NCBI GenBank assembly: GCA_016927185.1
Contig: JAFGND010000099.1
Span: forward strand, 1-32,517
Source: Candidatus Coatesiibacteriota bacterium
Lineage (GTDB): Bacteria; JAFGND01
DNA: 32,517 nucleotides
Direction: 5' to 3'
Shown here piece after piece: positions 26,001-32,517 of the stretch; the first letter of the stretch is position 1, and each line of letters begins with the position of its first letter. The notes below the pieces were generated by a model. That model saw only the letters and a program-made list of their open reading frames with translations. It was not told the DNA's origin and made no database searches. Both the position numbers and the translations under genes were made by a program.

Positions 26001-27095
26001 ATAATGCTTATATTGCCATGTTGAGGTAGTACTATTGAATTCCAGCTTGTGTTTCCATGGAGTTTGAGCATAGAAAATGAAATATTCTCCTCTTGATAGT
26101 TTATTGTCACCATTATCTTTTACATATATTGGTATCTCTACCATTCCCTTTTCATCAAGAGTATCATTTGGTACTTGCTTTTCAAGTTCATTACTTGTAC
26201 AAGTATAAATCCTCAGGCTTTTCAAGTCAATCTGATCAACCGGCAATCCTGCATCAATAAGACTGTCATATGTATAGCCATATAAACCTGGTCCGTATCT
26301 TTCTTCACCATCATCGCTCTGGTTGCAGAATTTAATGGTATCTCTTACAGTAATCTTGTACCAGACTGATGAGGTTGAAAAAATATCTTCAGCAGGATTT
26401 CCAGGTTCTATCTTTCTCCAGTCTTTAGATTCTTCGTAGTTAAGCAATATTGTTGAAAGCTGGTTTTCCGCAAATTTGTTTATATACAGGTGGTTACCTG
26501 TTCTTTTATAATTTCCACTGAATGTGACTCTTATATCGACATTCTTATGGAATTCAGCTCTTTTTCCAAGATTGAATTCAACTGGAAAAACAATTAACTG
26601 AACAATTCTCTGCCCATACAAAACCGCATCTCTATATATTTGCACTGTTTTTCCATGCTTGATGTGAGGTATTGGAGGTTTTCCCAAGGGCATTGTATAT
26701 GATTTCGATCTGAAAGGAGAATTGATAACGTTTTCAGAACTGCTTTGATAATTAAGTATTATTTTTGCATCATGAGGTGCAGCAAAACTGATTATTGCAT
26801 AGGGTAAGCCAGGTTCCCCAAACTGCTCTATATTATCCAATCCATCCATTTTTATTTCTGAGTCACCTGGTCCTGTTACCTTGTATCTAGGTGTCTTATT
26901 GAACTTGATGTTAAAACTCAATCCATAAGAAGACGATGAAATAATTTTTATGGAATAAGATTGTTTATCAAATAAATACTTGCTTGATTTAAGATTACCA
27001 ATGTTATATTTATTTATTGGTTTTTTTAAAACAGGTTTTTCCGAATAAAGCAAAGTGATTGCCAGGAGCAATATGAAGAGTTTTCCAATATCCAT
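23061..27095 (-). CDS. porU: PorU-like C25 (gingipain-family) peptidase, probable T9SS sortase
   Basis: Exported cysteine peptidase of 1344 residues. Signal peptide about 1-18. A long N-terminal part includes a propeptide-like RYKVTGPGDSEIKMDG region and beta domains. The C25 domain covers about 640-1000: ADYLIISPVEFMDSFKPLVDD, VSTEQVFNEFGWGKPDVAAIR, PIGRIPAETEDEL, then catalytic His884 in YLGHGGPNAMAHEK and Cys918 in GGSCQISEFD, 34 residues apart as in gingipains and PorU. The segment SLGGELVRKDNGGCIATLAATRG is very PorU-like. The last 90 residues (LLNYPNPVRNNNTYFTFSLS to the end) form a FlgD-like/T9SS C-terminal domain. PorU cleaves sorting domains of T9SS cargo and attaches the cargo to anionic LPS. 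A gingipain-like secreted protease is the alternative. GGGAGG precedes the ATG. The propellers in this window are possible substrates. Confidence 0.87.
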   Translation of the reverse strand: MDIGKLFILLLAITLLYSEKPVLKKPINKYNIGNLKSSKYLFDKQSYSIKIISSSSYGLSFNIKFNKTPRYKVTGPGDSEIKMDGLDNIEQFGEPGLPYAIISFAAPHDAKIILNYQSSSENVINSPFRSKSYTMPLGKPPIPHIKHGKTVQIYRDAVLYGQRIVQLIVFPVEFNLGKRAEFHKNVDIRVTFSGNYKRTGNHLYINKFAENQLSTILLNYEESKDWRKIEPGNPAEDIFSTSSVWYKITVRDTIKFCNQSDDGEERYGPGLYGYTYDSLIDAGLPVDQIDLKSLRIYTCTSNELEKQVPNDTLDEKGMVEIPIYVKDNGDNKLSRGEYFIFYAQTPWKHKLEFNSTTSTWQYKHYQNLYTDDNAYWLTWGGKNGKRITKIDGIPKDTDIDYPKNHFLYPIKEKEWYVFIGDKASYDDWWTIRQYSSYNVSTYKSILRGVESTGIGTIRVLLTRHTPSFVRGFPDDNELKITFNGKSLIDTTFSNSENLISMKCSNFTEGSNDFIIDFKPYAGSKELVFFHYFELFYPRQFKPYHDRLTVYLDKIVTNDRYKLKLSGFTASDIFLWRITDPNNPVSIEYKRDGSSSYNVTFSDSMGIMYEPQKYIAYELDKVKTPISISKYDPIHLRNKDSQADYLIISPVEFMDSFKPLVDDYAKKGIRTLLVSTEQVFNEFGWGKPDVAAIRNLAWYSYHFWKTKPQAILLGGSGNANYKNHLKMDRPNRILVYEEPGYAGTEIICFDDWFGYIEPSEQYSYSFLTVPIGRIPAETEDELKTIIKKTIQYNKTGFEQYGSWSNTTVFTADDFKKTGEEDSTRAETEHTKDTESIAEIYTPKGFFIRKVYETEYPLIQGQKPGANADLLEILNRGVTLWTYLGHGGPNAMAHEKIFKFDDVAKMQNNNKLSFFYGGSCQISEFDFLVRRSLGGELVRKDNGGCIATLAATRGTGSGGNFSLIRNILTYVFNTSNDNSMCQLVAMGKNESGNSYNTKVYVFFGDAMTKLLYPKPNLILIQIPDTLYEGKRYEIKGHMPGKQSGFAYLEIYDSVRKRHYTELGLSVDYYLPRTNIYRGFVNLNNNGEFTAPFYVPYGINPGPAAKAVVAGIQNIEQASAFKDSILLLTNDSSPSDTVPPLMRFVRNGQTLRDGDKVSSNFVLEAILEDPSGLNITRLPGKQMLLTIDDNRQNRYDITDYFSYDFDSFTKGKISYSLSLEPGKHILNLRAFDSMGNESNITVTLEAVADQNLSISSLLNYPNPVRNNNTYFTFSLSHDSDLEITILTIKGRPIHTLKARGKSGYNQISWNCRDKQGDSIGNGVYFYKLKAKGNNGEATSIGKLIIAQ

Positions 27096-27113
27096 AAGCC
27101 TCCCTTTATAATA

Positions 27114-27127
27114 ACTTAATTTTAAGT
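27114..27127. promoter_or_regulatory. AT-rich palindrome before the PorU-like gene
   Basis: ACTTAATTTTAAGT is a 14-base inverted repeat with 6-base arms. It abuts TTGACT (minus strand, 27130-27125) about 30 bases before the PorU-like start. TATAAA follows at only 14 bases, too short for a normal promoter. It could be an operator; AT-rich palindromes of this size also arise by chance. Confidence 0.25.
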
Positions 27128-27164
27128 CAAGTAGTAAAAGGTACTGTTATTTTTTTTAACATCT

Positions 27165-27881
27165 TTAGTCGAAAGGTAGAGCATGAATGAATTGCTTGAA
27201 CTTGATATTATCTCTTATTTCATTAAAATTTGGATCTTTCGGCAGCATTGCAAGAAATCTGTATGAAAGACCAGTTTTCAGGACGTATAATTTTTGCAGT
27301 TCTGTAACAGCTCTATCTGGAAATCCCTGTCTTGCATAACAGACAGCAGAATAATAATAAGGAGCTTCATTGTAAACCCAGTAGCTAATGCTGAATCTGA
27401 AATATGTTATTGCTTCATCATATTCATAATGTGAAAGAGAATTCATTCCCTGAAGGAAATAGCTGTTGGATTCTTTAAGAGCTGATGGATCAGGTTTTTG
27501 ATTTGTATAGATGGAGTTGATATTAGAAATTGCCTTCCTGAAGTAATTTGTTTTCCTGATGCCATCAAATGCGTAATCCCAGTAAACTGAATACAAAATC
27601 TGTCTTGACTGAGTGTTATCCTGTTTGGAGAGTAAAAACAAATAGTAGGAAGATTCCTGGCTGTTCTTCTGATTTGCATGAGCACATGCAGCAAAATACA
27701 AGGCAATCGGATTCTCAGGTCTGTTCATCAGAGCTACCTTGAAGAAATCAGCAGATGCCTTCCAATCCTTTTCAAGATATAATCTTATTCCTCTCTGCAT
27801 ATTCCCATCAAAATCCCGGGTATCATATTCTATATCCAGCTTTGCAATAAAGCAGTTAATCATCAGGAGTAAAATAATCAT
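27165..27881 (-). CDS. Exported TPR-repeat protein
   Basis: 238-residue protein with a short N-terminal hydrophobic signal (IILLLMINCFIA), so probably periplasmic or exported. Helical repeats of tetratricopeptide type: GIRLYLEKDWKASADFFKVALMNRP followed by NPIALYFAACAHANQ (about 31-70), and later FLQGMNSLSHYEYDEAITYFRFSISY with PYYYSAVCYARQGFPDRAVTELQKL (about 142-200). TPRs mediate protein contact; no partner is shown. AGGAG lies before the ATG. It is 28 bases after the asparagine-synthase-like gene and 69 bases before the PorU-like gene on the same strand, so it may be an accessory of either. Function otherwise unknown. Confidence 0.8.
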   Translation of the reverse strand: MIILLLMINCFIAKLDIEYDTRDFDGNMQRGIRLYLEKDWKASADFFKVALMNRPENPIALYFAACAHANQKNSQESSYYLFLLSKQDNTQSRQILYSVYWDYAFDGIRKTNYFRKAISNINSIYTNQKPDPSALKESNSYFLQGMNSLSHYEYDEAITYFRFSISYWVYNEAPYYYSAVCYARQGFPDRAVTELQKLYVLKTGLSYRFLAMLPKDPNFNEIRDNIKFKQFIHALPFD

Positions 27882-27909
27882 GACATCTCCTAATCCTTTT
27901 TAAATATAT

Positions 27910-29649
27910 TCATTTTATCCTTGAAATCAAGCTATTTTCCAGACTGGAAAATTTCTCCGAAGAAAACTCTTTATATTTTACCAACCAAAGTGATATTGAA
28001 GCAAAGCGAAGAAGAGGGACTATATAATCATCATCTTCCAGAACATAATTGCTGAATTTCAATGGGGAAGGAAGAGTAGTCTTTATCTCATCTAACAAGA
28101 TTTCCAGTGAGGGTCTTATTGTATCGAAATTTTTCGAACTGGAAAAAGAATGGTATCTAGCCGAATTCAAACCTAATTGTATCCTTAGTCTATCATAGCC
28201 TTTTATAAGCAGATTCTCTAATCTGCTATTCCCATTATGCATATAAAAACCATGGCTTTCTAGTGGAATCATTGAAAGATCACTTTTTAAACTTGTCAAT
28301 AGATCCCAGAAAAATCTGGAGTTTCTTGACATTGACTGTGGTATCATGAAAACCTGCTTCGCAAATGCTTGAGTTTCAAGGGGATTGAAAGCAGATAGAT
28401 AATTTCTCTGGATTACTGTCTCCTTTGAGACTCTTTTACCCCTTCTGTTGAATTCATAGTAGTAATAATCAGGAAGGTTTTCTGCCCATTCTGGTATATC
28501 AGAAAGATTTTCAAGTAATGAATCATTTATTTTTTGAGGATCTTCATTAAAGAAAGGATAGTAGTTAGTGAGAAGCTGATTGGACATGAAAATCCTGGGA
28601 TTACTCAGAGCACCATTACAGAAATCATTCAGTATTCCTCTGGGATTTCCCATATAATTACCTTCTATCAAAACCGGTATTTTATCTTTTATAAGCTTAT
28701 AAACTAAATGAGAATGGAGGCTATCCAGATCGCATATACCTTCACCCTCAGATATATGCTCCATGATTATTTGGGGTAATGTCTCAAGGAATTTTGTATC
28801 AGGTATAATATGAAGCAGATCCAGAGAATATTTATCTGAAATTTTCTTCGAAATTATGCAATCAGGGGATTTTGTTTCACCGAACAGGAAGATAGAAGGT
28901 TTTATACCCAGGTTAAGCATTGAACCGAGTATCAATCTTGAATCTAGTCCTCCACTTAAAGCAAGTCTGCTACCTTCTATTCCTGCAACAGGTTTTATGG
29001 TAGTTTCAAGAGTATCTTTGAATATTTCCAATCCAGGAAATTCAATTTTATCTATCTCCTCTGGAAAATATCTTATAGTTTTGCATATTCCTTTTTCTAC
29101 AACAGTCAAGCAGCAAGCTGGAATCTGCTTTATTTCCTTGAATAAGGTTTTATCCCATAAACTATGTCCAAGACAAATTCTTTCATAAACAGAATTCTCA
29201 TCAATATTGCAATCTGCTAATTTGAGTAGAAATGACTGTATGGTAGAAAATGCAATGAATTCTTTTTCGATTCTATAGAAGATTGGAAAGTGATTTCTCA
29301 AATCTGGGGCAAGCAAGACAATCTTGTTTCTGATATCTATATATATTATACACAAATCTCCCCAGTCACTTGATTTCTTTTTGATTATTTCATTCAAGGT
29401 AATTGACTTGCTCTCAAGTTGTCTCAATTCATTAAGGAAAGAAGTACTATCTGAAAAAGAGAATTGATCGTATATCAAATAGCAATCATTTTTCAGCTTT
29501 ATTATATGTTTTTCTTTATCAGAATATTGAACATTTTTATATCCTGCAAACAAGCCGTCATCTAACACTTCTTCATCAAAAAAGGAGCATTTCTCAAAGT
29601 TTATTTTACCTGTTGTTGAAAGCAAAGCATAAATTCCGTGAAAATCCAT
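27910..29649 (-). CDS. Asparagine-synthase-like ATP-dependent ligase, glutaminase cysteine missing
   Basis: 579-residue cytoplasmic protein with the two-domain layout of class B asparagine synthase. The N-terminal part aligns with the Ntn glutaminase domain (HGIYALLST near the start, residues about 1-185), but the essential Cys after Met is absent: the sequence is MDFHGIY, with His4 at the place of the cysteine. The C-terminal domain has the PP-loop LALSGGLDSRLILG (SGGLDSR at 232-238), which activates a carboxylate with ATP. So it probably adenylates an acid and accepts ammonia or another amine, as in lasso-peptide cyclases, beta-lactam synthetases or glycan-amidating homologues. Glycosyltransferase and esterase genes upstream suggest a glycan or surface substrate; that is inference. 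No ribosome site stands out before the ATG, so the start is uncertain, but the region upstream is short. Confidence 0.85.
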   Translation of the reverse strand: MDFHGIYALLSTTGKINFEKCSFFDEEVLDDGLFAGYKNVQYSDKEKHIIKLKNDCYLIYDQFSFSDSTSFLNELRQLESKSITLNEIIKKKSSDWGDLCIIYIDIRNKIVLLAPDLRNHFPIFYRIEKEFIAFSTIQSFLLKLADCNIDENSVYERICLGHSLWDKTLFKEIKQIPACCLTVVEKGICKTIRYFPEEIDKIEFPGLEIFKDTLETTIKPVAGIEGSRLALSGGLDSRLILGSMLNLGIKPSIFLFGETKSPDCIISKKISDKYSLDLLHIIPDTKFLETLPQIIMEHISEGEGICDLDSLHSHLVYKLIKDKIPVLIEGNYMGNPRGILNDFCNGALSNPRIFMSNQLLTNYYPFFNEDPQKINDSLLENLSDIPEWAENLPDYYYYEFNRRGKRVSKETVIQRNYLSAFNPLETQAFAKQVFMIPQSMSRNSRFFWDLLTSLKSDLSMIPLESHGFYMHNGNSRLENLLIKGYDRLRIQLGLNSARYHSFSSSKNFDTIRPSLEILLDEIKTTLPSPLKFSNYVLEDDDYIVPLLRFASISLWLVKYKEFSSEKFSSLENSLISRIK

Positions 29650-29754
29650 TGATGGCTTGTGTTTGAAAAAGGATTAAAAAATTCAAGAAAAACTTGCTTT
29701 TGAGGTTGGTATTTGTAAAAAAAATTACTTGCCTGTTATAAGCATTTCAGTTTT

Positions 29755-30567
29755 TCAGTCTTTGAGAATAAAAGAAAGAATTTGTTTTCTTATAGTTCCT
29801 TTGTTTGCATATAGAATTGTCCCTACATGATCATATTTTTCAGCAATATATAAACTGTTTTCTATATTTAATGAATCAAGCCTTCTCTTGAAATCATTGT
29901 ATATGAGATTAAGAACCTCATAATCTTTACCACCATATATCAAAAGGAATTTTGGAGAATTCCTGTTAATATAATGATAAGGAGACGCATTTTTCCAGCA
30001 TGATGTATCTTCCCCGAAATTTTCCTTATACCAGTCAAGTGCTATTGAACTTCTACTAAATGATATTTCAAGGGGACTGCTTATAGCTATAACTCCAGCT
30101 ATTGCTGCTGGATCATTTTTTCTCTCTCCAAGATAACTTCTGTCAAGAGCTAATAATGAGACAAGATGTCCTCCTGAACTATGCCCTGACAGAAATATCC
30201 TGTTTGGATTTCCCCCATATGAAGCAATATTGTCCCTTACCCATTTGAAGGAATTTGCCAGATCTGAAACTTGCGAAGGATGCTTGTGCAAAGGAGATAA
30301 TCTATAGTTAGGGACAACAACAATTATACCTTCTTTTGCAAAAGACATGGCAAATTCATTGAAATTATCCTTACTGCCGGACCTCCATGCTCCACCATGA
30401 GCAAAAATCAGGACTGGAGCTTTCTTCAAACCTTGCTTGTAATAGATATCAAGCTTTTGTCTTTCATCCTTGCTGTTTTTAATATAGTTTAAATTTTTCT
30501 CTACATGAATATCTGATGAGCAGCTATAAATAAACAGCAAAAATAAAAACAGAAACTCTTTCTTCAT
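29755..30567 (-). CDS. Lipoprotein alpha/beta-hydrolase (carboxylesterase-type)
   Basis: Envelope esterase of 270 residues. The N terminus MKKEFLFLFLLFIYSCSS is a lipoprotein-like signal with the cysteine at 16, so it is probably membrane-anchored. The hydrolase part belongs to the hormone-sensitive-lipase/BD-FAE group: oxyanion motif HGGAW (57-61), nucleophile elbow GHSSGG (Ser130), Asp215 in GGKDYEV and His247 in KYDHVG complete the triad. Likely substrates are acetyl or other acyl esters, perhaps on surface glycans. The ATG overlaps the stop of the glycosyltransferase upstream (4 bases), so the two are coupled, which fits a role in trimming or de-acylating the glycan. Substrate not shown. 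Confidence 0.9.
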   Translation of the reverse strand: MKKEFLFLFLLFIYSCSSDIHVEKNLNYIKNSKDERQKLDIYYKQGLKKAPVLIFAHGGAWRSGSKDNFNEFAMSFAKEGIIVVVPNYRLSPLHKHPSQVSDLANSFKWVRDNIASYGGNPNRIFLSGHSSGGHLVSLLALDRSYLGERKNDPAAIAGVIAISSPLEISFSRSSIALDWYKENFGEDTSCWKNASPYHYINRNSPKFLLIYGGKDYEVLNLIYNDFKRRLDSLNIENSLYIAEKYDHVGTILYANKGTIRKQILSFILKD

Positions 30568-32165
30568 ATTTGTTTCTCAAGTAAATAAATCTGGAAACTG
30601 TGATCCTTGATGCTTTTTTCCCTAATGAATTTGAAACCGAATTCTGTTTCATAAAAGCTAAAAAGGCTTGAGAGATCTTCATCCCCGAGTTTTATTGTAT
30701 CGCATAGCCATATTCTTTTCTTGTTGATAATGTGTTCCCTTATAGCTGTTTTAAGAAGTTCTTCATTCCATTGACCTATGTGAGGGGAAATAAAAACCAG
30801 TTTCATATCAGGTTTTTTGCTTAACTCATTCAGGAAATACTTCTGGTTAATAAGCATCAGATCTTCCCTGTGAATACATATGAATTCAGCAAAACCTGAC
30901 AAATAGAATCCAACATCCCCGAAAATATATTTTCCAGCTACTCCTTGACTTATAATAACATCTTCACCTTTCCTGTAATTAGCTTTCAGGTAAGTAGCAA
31001 TTTTTTTCGAAGGTCCATATATTTTGTCCATTCTGTAATTATAATCACTATAGATAGATATGGAAATGAAAAGAAGAATAATGACAAGCATAAAAATCCT
31101 TTTTATTCTTAACAAACCATAAGATATGAAAATGAAAATGTAAGGCAGGAAGATTATAAAGAAGCGTTTCTGATTAACAGGATTAAGCAAGAGAGATGCC
31201 AACAAGGCAAACAAGGGAGGCAACCATATGAATAAATTAAGAAACAGGTTTTCCCTTAGTCTCGTTCTGAAATAGTAAACAGAGATACCAAGAATAAGTG
31301 CGATTAAAAGATAGCCAATTATGGTTACTGGCAAAGGTTTAAGATAATATCCAAAAAAGTACCATCTAAAAAGACTGACGAAATCCATAAAAGGAGAAAT
31401 TCCCTTGAAAATAGCCTGTTCTTTCAGTACTCTTGCATGCTTCATGAATGTCATGATATATGGAATGAAAAAGATGAAAGTCATGAATAGCGGATATATT
31501 TCTTTCAGAGTTTTGAAGTTTATCTTCTTGATATTTACTAATAAAAAATAAAGCCACTGAATCGCAAGGAGAGGTATCATGAAATAATGTGTATATAATC
31601 CTGAAGCTGAAACAAGACTGTATATAAGAGCATATTTAATTTTCTTTTTATCCAGATATAACAGGAAAAACAATGAAGAAGTACTTGAGATTAATAGTAA
31701 CAGACTGTACATTCGAATTTCTCTTGAATAATAAAGAAAAGCGCTTGAAAAAATCATGAGCAGTGAAGAAAGGAATGCTGTTTTGCTGTCATTATATATT
31801 TTCAGAGCTAAGTAATAAGTTGAAATGATGGACAAGAGAGCGAAAAAACTGGAAAATAGTCTGAGATGTATTTCAAACGGATAAGAAGGAATCTTGTTTG
31901 TCAATTCTTTATAGTTGTTATTTATATCGAAAGGTTTTTGCTCGGGGATTATTTTCCTGTAGAAATGAAGGAGAATATAATACAAAGGTGGATGCGTATC
32001 TTTTGGATATGAATTGAAAGCTATCATTTCTTTCAATGGCATTCCGCTTTCAATCCATGAACCTACTTCATCTATCCAGATCTGCCTTCTAGGGATTAGA
32101 TAGAAGCTCATAATGAAGGCAAGCAGCAATAATAATGATATTCTTGAATATGTCTTATCAAACAT
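30564..32165 (-). CDS. GT39/ArnT-like GT-C membrane glycosyltransferase
   Basis: Integral membrane glycosyltransferase of 533 residues with about eleven to twelve hydrophobic segments (8-24, 100-125, 132-170, 180-212, 222-240, 270-300, 308-330, 336-375). The first outer loop has WIDEVGSW (Asp32, Glu33), the catalytic-acid motif of GT-C enzymes, then DTHPPLYYILLHF (56-68), typical of PMT_2/GT39 family proteins. The last 150 residues are a soluble outer domain. Uses polyprenyl-phosphate sugar, such as might be supplied by the DPM-like enzyme at 7547, although that gene is far away. Acceptor unknown; protein O-glycosylation or lipid glycan modification are both possible. It starts 1 base after the truncated gene at the window edge and overlaps the esterase gene. 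Confidence 0.88.
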   Translation of the reverse strand: MFDKTYSRISLLLLLAFIMSFYLIPRRQIWIDEVGSWIESGMPLKEMIAFNSYPKDTHPPLYYILLHFYRKIIPEQKPFDINNNYKELTNKIPSYPFEIHLRLFSSFFALLSIISTYYLALKIYNDSKTAFLSSLLMIFSSAFLYYSREIRMYSLLLLISSTSSLFFLLYLDKKKIKYALIYSLVSASGLYTHYFMIPLLAIQWLYFLLVNIKKINFKTLKEIYPLFMTFIFFIPYIMTFMKHARVLKEQAIFKGISPFMDFVSLFRWYFFGYYLKPLPVTIIGYLLIALILGISVYYFRTRLRENLFLNLFIWLPPLFALLASLLLNPVNQKRFFIIFLPYIFIFISYGLLRIKRIFMLVIILLFISISIYSDYNYRMDKIYGPSKKIATYLKANYRKGEDVIISQGVAGKYIFGDVGFYLSGFAEFICIHREDLMLINQKYFLNELSKKPDMKLVFISPHIGQWNEELLKTAIREHIINKKRIWLCDTIKLGDEDLSSLFSFYETEFGFKFIREKSIKDHSFQIYLLEKQI

Positions 32166-32166
32166 T

Positions 32167-32517
32167 TCAGATTCCTTTTATCTCAATTTTTTCTTTAATC
32201 TTCACTCTATAAATATCAGAAGCAAAGCTCTTCCAGTAAGATTCATCTATGTCAATTATTCCAATAATTCTGTTATTGATTTTCACTGGATTTTTTCTGA
32301 AATAACGAACCCATGGGATACTTTTGTATTTTAAATTGTACTGTGATTCATCAATAGATATATAATTTATTCCTTTTTCTTGTACAAAAAGATGTTGCAA
32401 AGTCTTGTCTTCATAGCTTGTTTTCATTCTCAAGTCCATCTCAATTCCTAAAGATGCAGAAGAACTTATAAATATTGAATTGTTCTTATAATTCTTTTTT
32501 TTGAATTCTTCGAAAAA
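32167..32517 (-). CDS. C-terminal part of a gene cut by the window edge, unknown
   Basis: The frame is open from the right edge of the window (no stop through 32517), so the ATG at 32439 is probably internal and the visible 116 residues are a C-terminal end. They contain no membrane helix: FISSSASLGIEMDLRMK, KGINYISIDESQYNLKY, IPWVRYFRKNPVKINNRIIG. I cannot name a family. Since the GT39-like gene follows after one base, and such GT-C proteins carry a soluble C-terminal domain of this kind, the truncated gene may be another membrane glycosyltransferase, but that is a guess. Part of the minus-strand operon that continues to the PorU-like gene. Confidence 0.7.
   Translation of the reverse strand, partial: FFEEFKKKNYKNNSIFISSSASLGIEMDLRMKTSYEDKTLQHLFVQEKGINYISIDESQYNLKYKSIPWVRYFRKNPVKINNRIIGIIDIDESYWKSFASDIYRVKIKEKIEIKGI

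Overview
The window reads as chromosomal DNA from an AT-rich, Gram-negative-type bacterium. Outer-membrane barrel candidates, lipoprotein-type signals, type IX secretion (T9SS) sorting domains on several secreted proteins and a PorU-like C25 peptidase point to the Fibrobacterota-Chlorobiota-Bacteroidota (FCB) group or a neighbouring candidate phylum that carries T9SS (for example WOR-3, TA06 or Cloacimonadota-like lineages). A bacterial-microcompartment (BMC) gene set sits at the left edge. Promoters look like the -35/-10 sigma-70 type (TTGACA recurs), which argues against a typical Bacteroidota promoter. The lineage is an inference. No rRNA, tRNA, CRISPR array, insertion sequence or phage gene was seen.

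Layout. (1) 151-6045, plus strand: a tight, partly overlapping gene string with a BMC hexamer shell protein, a CoA-acylating aldehyde dehydrogenase, a PduL-type phosphotransacylase with an extra C-terminal tail, a VanZ-like membrane protein, a GT4 glycosyltransferase, a WecA/TagO-like polyprenyl-phosphate sugar-1-phosphate transferase and a purine nucleoside phosphorylase. It is probably the 3' part of a BMC locus whose signature enzyme lies left of the window. (2) 6067-7554: an unknown membrane protein, then divergently a two-gene redox operon (glutaredoxin; ferredoxin:thioredoxin reductase catalytic domain fused to rubredoxin). (3) 7547-10835, minus: a dolichol-phosphate-mannose-synthase-like GT2 and a giant YfhO-type membrane protein. 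(4) 10947-12025: a small secreted unknown protein and a convergent site-2-protease-family M50 peptidase, separated by a hairpin terminator. (5) 12383-21877, plus: secreted and envelope genes, namely a Reg_prop propeller with T9SS tail, a lysine-rich protein with C-terminal barrel, two outer-membrane-type proteins, a WcaJ/WbaP-type initiating sugar transferase, and two tandem paralogous eight-repeat PQQ-like propellers with T9SS tails. (6) 21968-32517, minus: (from upstream) a truncated gene at the right edge, a GT39-like glycosyltransferase, a lipoprotein esterase, an asparagine-synthase-like protein lacking the glutaminase cysteine, a TPR protein, a PorU-like sortase/peptidase, and a threonine-dehydrogenase-like enzyme.

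How the parts may work together. Shell protein, aldehyde dehydrogenase and PduL form the core of an aldehyde-processing BMC (aldehyde to acyl-CoA to acyl-phosphate). The phosphorylase at the end of the same gene string raises the possibility that purine (deoxy)nucleosides feed it through (deoxy)ribose phosphate. The secreted propellers are probable T9SS cargo, the PorU-like protein is a candidate for cutting and attaching such cargo, and the polyprenyl sugar transferases and glycosyltransferases could build the surface glycan to which cargo is anchored. These links rest on family knowledge and gene order; none is proved by the sequence.
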